This document shows, in pieces, positions 33,953 to 38,758 of a stretch of DNA of 38,758 bases. Numbering within the stretch: position 1 is the first letter of the stretch; each line of letters opens with the position of its first letter. This stretch comes from Mariniblastus sp. (GTDB lineage: Bacteria; Planctomycetota; Planctomycetia; Pirellulales; Pirellulaceae): positions 1-38,758 of the forward strand of contig JAKVBG010000038.1 of NCBI GenBank assembly GCA_022447605.1, given 5' to 3'. The notes under the pieces were generated by a model. It was not told the origin of the DNA. It searched no databases and saw nothing but the letters and a program-made list of their open reading frames with translations. The translations under genes were made by a program, and so were the position numbers.

Positions 33953-34078
33953 GATTGCCTACTTTGCCAGAATCATTTAACTTCGATGGCCGCTACGGGT
34001 GAAGGAAATAGGGTCCACAAACGCCATCACCCAACCGACAGCAGTGCCAGATCGATCAAGTGGTTTCAGGGTTTATCC

Positions 34079-34108
34079 TTGCCTGCAAGAACTTTTTCCA
34101 CGTATGAA
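34079..34108 (+). promoter_or_regulatory. Candidate promoter of the recO operon
   Basis: TTGCCT (34079-34084), 18 bp, TATGAA (34103-34108). A start near 34115 would give a leader of only about 12 nt before ATG 34127. It lies in the 174-bp gap between the divergent MATE and recO genes. Confidence 0.35.
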
Positions 34109-34126
34109 CCGTAGGATGTCCCGTCA

Positions 34127-34879
34127 ATGTCGAGCGAAAAAACAACTGCTATCGTTTTGCGAGTTGTCGATTTTAGCGAGACAAGCTCCGTTGTAACCCT
34201 GATGACGAGGGACTTTGGAAAAATTACGGCACTCGCCAAAGGCGCCCGTCGCAGGAAAAGTCCCTTCGAGGCTGCACTTGACGTGCTGGCGATCTGTCGC
34301 GTAGTGTTCCTCCACAAAAAATCGCAATCCCTGGATTTACTGACCGAGGCCAAGCTGGAGCGACGCTTTCGAGCCGCTTCGGTCGACCTGGGAAGGTTGT
34401 ATGCAGCCTATTACATCGTCGAGTTGTTAGCAGCATTAACCGATGAAGACGATCCCCATGTACCGTTATTTGATTTAGCAGAGGATACGATTATCAGGCT
34501 GGATTCCGGAACTGGATCGCCCTACGCGACCCTCTTGAGATTCGAAATGCACGCTCTGTCCATCTTGGGACACAGCCCGATGTTGACCCATTGTGTTGGT
34601 TGCGCTCGCCCGCGAAACCAACCGGACCAACGCGTGAGTTTTGGATTGAACGAGGGCGGCATCCTGTGCCGCTCCTGCCGCAAAGGAAAAACCAACGTTG
34701 TCGGGCTGTCGAGCGACAGTTGGAAAACCATGGTCCAGTTTGCCCAGGCCGACGACCAGGAACCAACCACGATTGCCGACAGCTGTCAGGCTGAAACGCG
34801 ATCAATCATGAACCAATACCTTTCGCATTTGTTGGGCTATCGACCCCGACTGCAAAAGTACATTACGAAAATTCGTTAA
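34127..34879 (+). CDS. recO: DNA repair protein RecO
   Basis: 250 residues, the usual RecO length. The N-terminal OB fold starts EKTTAIVLRVVDFSETSSVVTLMTRDFG and continues GARRRKSPFEAAL. The helical domain contains LYAAYYIVELLAALTDE. A four-cysteine zinc site, C156-x2-C159 and C181-x2-C184, is intact. RecO anneals strands and loads RecA with RecR in the RecF pathway. AGGA lies about 10 nt before the ATG. The next gene starts 23 bp after its stop, so recO probably leads an operon with the two lipoprotein genes. Confidence 0.93.
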   Translation: MSSEKTTAIVLRVVDFSETSSVVTLMTRDFGKITALAKGARRRKSPFEAALDVLAICRVVFLHKKSQSLDLLTEAKLERRFRAASVDLGRLYAAYYIVELLAALTDEDDPHVPLFDLAEDTIIRLDSGTGSPYATLLRFEMHALSILGHSPMLTHCVGCARPRNQPDQRVSFGLNEGGILCRSCRKGKTNVVGLSSDSWKTMVQFAQADDQEPTTIADSCQAETRSIMNQYLSHLLGYRPRLQKYITKIR

Positions 34880-34902
34880 CCAGATTGACAAGGATGTCAA
34901 AA

Positions 34903-36165
34903 ATGCGGTTTCGATTTACACTTCGAATCTGTGCCTGCGCACTCCTGGTACCGTTGTTCGGCGGTTGCCAAACGCTGAATCTCGATTTCTTCAACAAGCA
35001 GAAGAAACCGGATTGGGGCGCAACGAGTGACGACACATCGGTTGATCCGGATGAAATCCTCGACCCGCTCGGTCGCCGCCAGGCGAACCGCCTGGTGCTG
35101 GACGATCTGGCACCCAGTCAAATCGCCACGACCCTGGCGACCAAGACCGTCTTTTCCGAAGACCCGGAAGCGGCCCGCGACTCGTTCGCCGAAGGGAAGG
35201 CCGTTTATGAACAAGCCCTGCAGCAGATGGACGAAGATCCTGATTCCGGCCAGCATATCGATACCTTCGCCAAAGCCGCCAATCATTTCCGGATCGCCAG
35301 CAGCCAGTGGCCCGATTCCCAATTGGACCAGGAAGCCCTCTTCTGGCAGGCCGATTCCTTCTTTTTTGCCGATCGCTATGTCCAGGCCAACCGCGCTTAC
35401 GAGGCCTTGTTGGTCAAGTATCCCGGCTCGGATTACATGGACAAGGCGGAAGCCCGCCGGTTCGCCATCGCCCAATACTGGCTCGAATTGTCCGAGGTCG
35501 ACGGCGCGTTTGCCCTGACCGATCCGAGCCGACCCAAAAAAGGGGTAAAGGCCGAGGCTCGTCGAATTCTGCATCGGATCCGCCTGAATGATCCGACCGG
35601 GAAATTCGCCGACGATGCGACCCTGGCTTTGGCAACCGCCTATTTCAAGGAAGAGATGTGGCTGGACGCGGGCGACACCTACGAGGACCTGCGACTCAAT
35701 TACCCGGGCAGCCCCCACCAGTTTCACGCCCATCTTTTCGAGTTGAAAGCAAGACTGAACGCCTACCGTGGAAAAAGCTACTCGGCGGATCCCCTGATTC
35801 GCGCCGACAAGTTGATGCAACAGATCGTCAAGTCGTTCCCCAACGAGATCGCATCGGAAAGGGAATACCTGGCCCAGGAAGCGGCCCTGATCCGGCACAA
35901 GCTGGCCGAGAGAGACTGGTCGATGGCTCAGTACTACCTCAAGAAGGGTGAAAACCGAGCGGCACAGGTTTATCTTGGCAAGCTCACGGCCGAGTTTGAC
36001 GATACCGCATACGCCGAGGCCGCGTTGGAGGAGAGGGAAAATCTGGTTGGACTGCCTGATGAACCGGACCAACCTGCCGAGTGGTTCGTCAATCTCTTCC
36101 CGGATTCGGAATCCAAAGTCAAACCGATCATTACGGCCAGGCAAAACAATACCAAGACACGCTAA
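34903..36165 (+). CDS. BamD-like TPR lipoprotein (outer-membrane assembly)
   Basis: 420 residues. The N-terminus is a lipoprotein signal peptide with lipobox LFGGC. The body has tetratricopeptide-like repeats in the YfiO/BamD style: HFRIASSQWPDSQLDQEALFWQADSFFFADRY, AYEALLVKYPGSDYMDKAEARRFAIAQYW and DAGDTYEDLRLNYPGSPHQFHAHLF, then further copies near 320-390. BamD is an essential periplasmic part of the BAM complex, about 245 residues in E. coli; this one is longer. ATG 34903 is chosen because AAGGA lies 8 nt upstream; TTG 34885 and ATG 34894 are in frame. The LptE-like lipoprotein follows after 6 bp. A more general TPR lipoprotein role cannot be excluded. Confidence 0.8.
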   Translation: MRFRFTLRICACALLVPLFGGCQTLNLDFFNKQKKPDWGATSDDTSVDPDEILDPLGRRQANRLVLDDLAPSQIATTLATKTVFSEDPEAARDSFAEGKAVYEQALQQMDEDPDSGQHIDTFAKAANHFRIASSQWPDSQLDQEALFWQADSFFFADRYVQANRAYEALLVKYPGSDYMDKAEARRFAIAQYWLELSEVDGAFALTDPSRPKKGVKAEARRILHRIRLNDPTGKFADDATLALATAYFKEEMWLDAGDTYEDLRLNYPGSPHQFHAHLFELKARLNAYRGKSYSADPLIRADKLMQQIVKSFPNEIASEREYLAQEAALIRHKLAERDWSMAQYYLKKGENRAAQVYLGKLTAEFDDTAYAEAALEERENLVGLPDEPDQPAEWFVNLFPDSESKVKPIITARQNNTKTR

Positions 36166-36171
36166 GCTGGC

Positions 36172-36732
36172 ATGGATCCCATGGTGCTCTCTCCACTTTC
36201 AACCAACCAACCGAACCGCCTTTCGCTACCGGCGCTGGGGCTGTCCCTGGTGGCGACCGCTGCGGTGGTCCTACTGGCCGGCTGCCGCAACTACAATCTG
36301 GGCAACCAGTACCTGTACCGCAGTGATATCCGCACCGTCCATGTGGCCATGTTCGAATCGGAGTCATTCCGCCTGTTCCTGGGACAACGCCTGACCGAGA
36401 GCGTCGTCAAACAGATCGAGCTGAACACTCCTTACACGATTGGCGCGCCACATGTTGCCGACAGTTTTGTGCGAGGAAAACTTGTCCGTGAGCGAAAGCG
36501 CCCTTTGAGCGAGGACAAGTACGACGACCCGAACGTGCTGGAAATTGAATACCGGGTAGAAGTCACCTGGGTCGATCGCGCCGGCGTCCCCCTCATGCCA
36601 CTGCAGTCGATCCGCATCGCGAGGGATGCCGTTTTCATCCCGGAAGCGGGACAATCCATGGCCACCGCCCAGCAACAGGTGATCGACCGAATCGCGCACC
36701 AGATTGTCGGTCAAATGGAAATGCCCTGGTAA
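36172..36732 (+). CDS. lptE: LptE-like lipoprotein (LPS assembly)
   Basis: 186 residues. A signal sequence ends in lipobox LLAGC (about 35-39), preceded by a long polar N-terminus. The mature part has the LptE pattern: a strand in DIRTVHVAMFESESFR, then LGQRLTESVVKQIEL, then LEIEYRVEVTWVDRAGVPL, and a C-terminal helix ATAQQQVIDRIAHQIVGQME. LptE plugs the LptD barrel and guides lipopolysaccharide to the cell surface. No LptD gene is in the window. Alternative start ATG 36181. It lies 6 bp behind the BamD-like gene, supporting an outer-membrane biogenesis operon. Confidence 0.78.
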   Translation: MDPMVLSPLSTNQPNRLSLPALGLSLVATAAVVLLAGCRNYNLGNQYLYRSDIRTVHVAMFESESFRLFLGQRLTESVVKQIELNTPYTIGAPHVADSFVRGKLVRERKRPLSEDKYDDPNVLEIEYRVEVTWVDRAGVPLMPLQSIRIARDAVFIPEAGQSMATAQQQVIDRIAHQIVGQMEMPW

Positions 36733-36841
36733 CACCAACCGCGCGCGTTCCCTGCCTGCCATACGGCAAAAAACACCTGCTGAGCCGATTCAGGGATCCT
36801 CCCCGCACCCCTCCCAAACGGGATCGCCCCCCGCGCTCCGG

Positions 36842-36869
36842 GTGCAATTGCATCCAAAAACGTTACAAT
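36842..36869 (+). promoter_or_regulatory. Candidate promoter of the Ni-superoxide dismutase gene
   Basis: GTGCAA (36842-36847), 16 bp, TACAAT (36864-36869). The -10 matches five of six consensus bases; the -35 is weak. The predicted start near 36876 gives a leader of about 39 nt. Confidence 0.45.
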
Positions 36870-36914
36870 GGCAAGCCGTTTGTTTTTGCCTTTTGCCACA
36901 GGGAGAGCCCTTTG

Positions 36915-37457
36915 ATGAATCGTTTTTTGAGCCTGACCATGACCGCCGTTTTCAGCCTGGGCCTGGCAACTTCGTTTGCCGGCGAACTGGAAACCAAGAA
37001 CCTGCCGGAAACCGCCCACACCAAGACCGCCGCACCCATACCTCATTGCGAAGTTCCCTGTGGCATTTACGCGGACCAGATGCGGTTTGAAATGATGCTG
37101 GAAGACACCAAGACGATCGCCAAGGCGATTACCAGTCTCCAGGAATATTGCGACGGTTTCAAAGATGGCCCCCCCAATGCGAAAACCGTCAACCAGATGA
37201 CCCGCTGGGTCACCACCAAGGAAAGTCACGCGACCAACACGCAGCACATCATGGCGCAGTATTTCCTGACGCAACGCATCAAACCCGATCACAAGATGTA
37301 CGCCCAACAATTGGCAGCAGCCCACAAGGTGATGGTCGCCGCCATGAAATGCAAACAGGATCCAGTCGACGAAACACCGGCCGCACTCAAAGCGGCGATC
37401 CTGGATTTCTACCGGGCTTACGAGGGAAAAGAGCCTCAACTCCACGATGAGAAGTAG
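36915..37457 (+). CDS. sodN: Nickel superoxide dismutase with N-terminal export signal
   Basis: 180 residues from the ATG at 36915 (GGGAG about 9 nt upstream). The Ni hook HCEVPCGIY at 44-52 aligns with mature NiSOD residues 1-9: H44 gives the amino-terminal and imidazole ligands, C45 and C49 the thiolates, and Y52 the gating tyrosine. The rest is the NiSOD four-helix bundle. Unlike the short leaders of Streptomyces enzymes, the 43-residue leader begins with a Sec-like signal peptide (about 3-21, possible cleavage after SFA) followed by a polar stretch up to IP-H44. Proteolysis just before H44 is still needed for nickel binding. No SodX-type protease gene is adjacent. It converts superoxide to O2 and H2O2. 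It has its own promoter and terminator. Confidence 0.9.
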   Translation: MNRFLSLTMTAVFSLGLATSFAGELETKNLPETAHTKTAAPIPHCEVPCGIYADQMRFEMMLEDTKTIAKAITSLQEYCDGFKDGPPNAKTVNQMTRWVTTKESHATNTQHIMAQYFLTQRIKPDHKMYAQQLAAAHKVMVAAMKCKQDPVDETPAALKAAILDFYRAYEGKEPQLHDEK

Positions 37458-37488
37458 TTCAGCCGACAGCTTCTAGCAAAACCTTCAT

Positions 37489-37522
37489 AACGCGCCACGG
37501 TTCCCGACCGGGCGCGTTTTTT
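37489..37522 (+). terminator. Intrinsic terminator after sodN
   Basis: AACGCGCC pairs with GGCGCGTT, and an inner CGGT/ACCG stem closes a 5-base loop; six T follow (37517-37522). It lies 31 bp after the sodN stop. An alternative perfect 11-bp inverted repeat (37506-37516 with 37524-37534, loop TTTTTTA) overlaps it. Confidence 0.75.
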
Positions 37523-37563
37523 ACGCGCCCGGTCCCGGGGGGGGGAGTAAAAGCGGGTTTTGC

Positions 37564-37611
37564 GTGTCAGCAAAAACACGTGTCAGCAAAAACACGTGCC
37601 ATCAAAAAACT
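37564..37611. repeat. Three tandem 16-bp repeats
   Basis: Two perfect copies of GTGTCAGCAAAAACAC (37564-37579, 37580-37595) and a third diverged copy (37596-37611). Each copy has GTGT/ACAC ends. They lie between convergent sodN and the response regulator gene. On the - strand the copies read as T-rich stretches behind short palindromes, so they may slow or end transcription of the regulator gene. Confidence 0.7.
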
Positions 37612-37638
37612 GTGGCCCGCCTTCAAGATCGCACCCCT

Positions 37639-38358
37639 TTAGGGAGCCTGCACCTTGATGAACTTGTACCCGGTGCCACGCACCGACAGGATGTAACGGG
37701 GCTTGGACGAATCGGGCTCAATAATCCGTCTCAGCCGCATCACGAAATTATCAATCGTGCGGGTCGTGATCTCAGCGCTCTGGCCCCAGACATTCTCCAT
37801 GATCCGACTCCGGGAGAGCACGATGCCCTGGTTTTCCAGGAAGTACCGGAGCAGTTGGACCTCCATCGTCGTGAGCGTGAACAACTCGCCCTTGACCGTT
37901 ACCTGGAACTTCGGGCAATCGACCATCACGTCATCAAACTGGTAGACATCAACCGTTTGCGGAGGAGCCTGATTCGAATCACTGCTATCGGGTTTTCGCC
38001 ACTTGAACAGATTTCGGACCCGGCTGAGAACCTCGTTCAGGTCGAACGGTTTGGTCACGTACTGGTCGGCTCCACAATCAAAGGCATGGGCCTTGTCCTC
38101 GCTGGAAGACCTCGCGCTCAACACCATGATCGGTATATTCTCGCTGAACCCCCTGATCTCCTTGCAAATTTCATAGCCACTCATGCCAGGCAACATCAGG
38201 TCCAGCACGATCAGGTCAAACAGGAACGGGCCGTCCAGCAACAGCCCCAAGGCCGAGGGACCATCGTTCACCACCCTGGTTTCGTAACCTTCCTGTTCGA
38301 AGTTGAACTTCAAACCGTCGGCAATCGAAGGCTCGTCTTCAATGATCAGGATTTTCAC
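37639..38358 (-). CDS. OmpR/PhoB-family response regulator
   Basis: 239 residues. The receiver domain (1-120) has the acidic pair E7/D8, phospho-acceptor D53 (VLDLMLPG), S81 and K103 (TKPF). The winged-helix DNA-binding domain (about 140-235) ends in RTIDNFVMRLRRIIEPDSSKPRYILSVRGTGYKF. It is activated by the histidine kinase encoded directly upstream. The start is GTG and overlaps the kinase stop by 3 bases (GTGA), so the two are translated together. Targets are not visible. Confidence 0.95.
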   Translation of the reverse strand: MKILIIEDEPSIADGLKFNFEQEGYETRVVNDGPSALGLLLDGPFLFDLIVLDLMLPGMSGYEICKEIRGFSENIPIMVLSARSSSEDKAHAFDCGADQYVTKPFDLNEVLSRVRNLFKWRKPDSSDSNQAPPQTVDVYQFDDVMVDCPKFQVTVKGELFTLTTMEVQLLRYFLENQGIVLSRSRIMENVWGQSAEITTRTIDNFVMRLRRIIEPDSSKPRYILSVRGTGYKFIKVQAP

Positions 38359-38758
38359 GTCGTTGTTTCCTTGCAGGGCAATTCAATTTTGAAAGTCGCC
38401 CCCCCGCCGTCGGCGCGATCCTCAATCGTCACTTTGCCACGGAGTTTAGCAACCAGTGTATGGGCCACATACAAACCGACCCCCGTCCCCTTGGTCGTTC
38501 GCTGCAGTTCATCTTCACCGCGGAAAAAGAGCTTGAATATATTCGACCGAATCTCGGGAGGAACACCGACCCCGTTATCCGATATGGAAATCTCAACCCA
38601 ACCGGGGCGGTCAAACGAACTCCTGACCCAGACCTTGGGCTCCGTCCCCCCGTATTTGATCGCGTTGTCGAGCAGGTTCCTGAAGATCATCTCCAGTACG
38701 AGCGGCGGGGCCGAAACGACAGCGGACTCCAACTGGAGATCGAAAACCTGCTCGCGAG
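38355..38758 (-). CDS. Sensor histidine kinase, C-terminal ATPase domain (cut by the window edge)
   Basis: Only the last 133 or so codons are present; the frame stays open to the window end. The HATPase_c motifs are complete: N box FRNLLDNAIKYGG, G1 box SDNGVGVPPE, F-box region IFKLFFRGED and G2 box GTGVGLYVAH. The sensor and histidine-containing domains lie beyond base 38758. It phosphorylates the overlapping response regulator. The signal sensed cannot be inferred. Confidence 0.93.
   Translation of the reverse strand, partial: REQVFDLQLESAVVSAPPLVLEMIFRNLLDNAIKYGGTEPKVWVRSSFDRPGWVEISISDNGVGVPPEIRSNIFKLFFRGEDELQRTTKGTGVGLYVAHTLVAKLRGKVTIEDRADGGGATFKIELPCKETTT

Noticed and set aside
34897..36144. 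415-codon - strand open frame
   Set aside because: Antisense of the BamD-like lipoprotein gene, which has a lipobox and TPR repeats; the shadow has neither.
37564..37611. Short CRISPR-like array
   Set aside because: The 16-bp units are directly adjacent with no spacers and no cas genes nearby.

Overview
The window looks like a chromosomal segment of a planctomycete (Pirellulales/Planctomycetales type). The reasons are lineage-typical families: a DUF1501 protein next to a DUF1549/DUF1553 'planctomycete cytochrome' protein, a Tat-exported Gfo/Idh/MocA oxidoreductase, a large FG-GAP/ASPIC-UnbV protein, HEAT-repeat proteins, a Ni-superoxide dismutase and a PTPMT1-like phosphatase. Genes are dense and moderately GC-rich. 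No tRNA, rRNA, CRISPR array, insertion sequence or phage gene was found. This assignment rests on family content, not on a marker gene.

Region 1 (1-13665, all + strand) is a respiratory and central-carbon block. It starts with the tail of a cytochrome c-bearing oxidase subunit II. Then come a fused oxidase subunit I+III, the CtaG assembly protein, a small membrane subunit, a Rieske protein and a cytochrome b fused to a cytochrome c domain. A membrane-anchored glutamate-synthase-like FMN protein, a type II NADH dehydrogenase with a C-terminal cyclic-nucleotide-binding-like domain, a PoxB-type pyruvate:quinone oxidoreductase, a malic enzyme and a HPPD-like double-VOC protein follow. On paper these form a self-contained chain: malate gives pyruvate plus NADH, pyruvate gives acetate plus quinol, NADH gives quinol, and quinol passes through b/Rieske/c to a caa3-type oxidase.

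Region 2 (13695-26110, all - strand) holds envelope and secreted proteins: a GT2-GtrA glycosyltransferase, an 876-codon FG-GAP/ASPIC-UnbV gene interrupted by one in-frame UGA, a HEAT-repeat protein, a Gfo/Idh/MocA oxidoreductase, a DUF1501 protein and a DUF1549/DUF1553 protein. The UGA is followed 17 nt later by a stable hairpin with a GGUC tetraloop, the same loop and nearly the same spacing as the E. coli fdhF SECIS. I therefore read the gene as a candidate selenoprotein, and this is the most notable observation in the window.

Region 3 (26111-34126) is mixed: a YdcF-like protein, a 667-bp gap that appears to hold a structured + strand small RNA ending in a strong terminator, a transaldolase, biosynthetic arginine decarboxylase, an unknown protein translationally coupled to a PTPMT1-like phosphatase, and a convergent MATE transporter.

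Region 4 (34127-38758) contains recO, a BamD-like lipoprotein and an LptE-like lipoprotein (outer-membrane biogenesis), an exported-looking Ni-SOD with its own promoter and terminator, and on the - strand an OmpR-type response regulator with the cut-off end of its histidine kinase.
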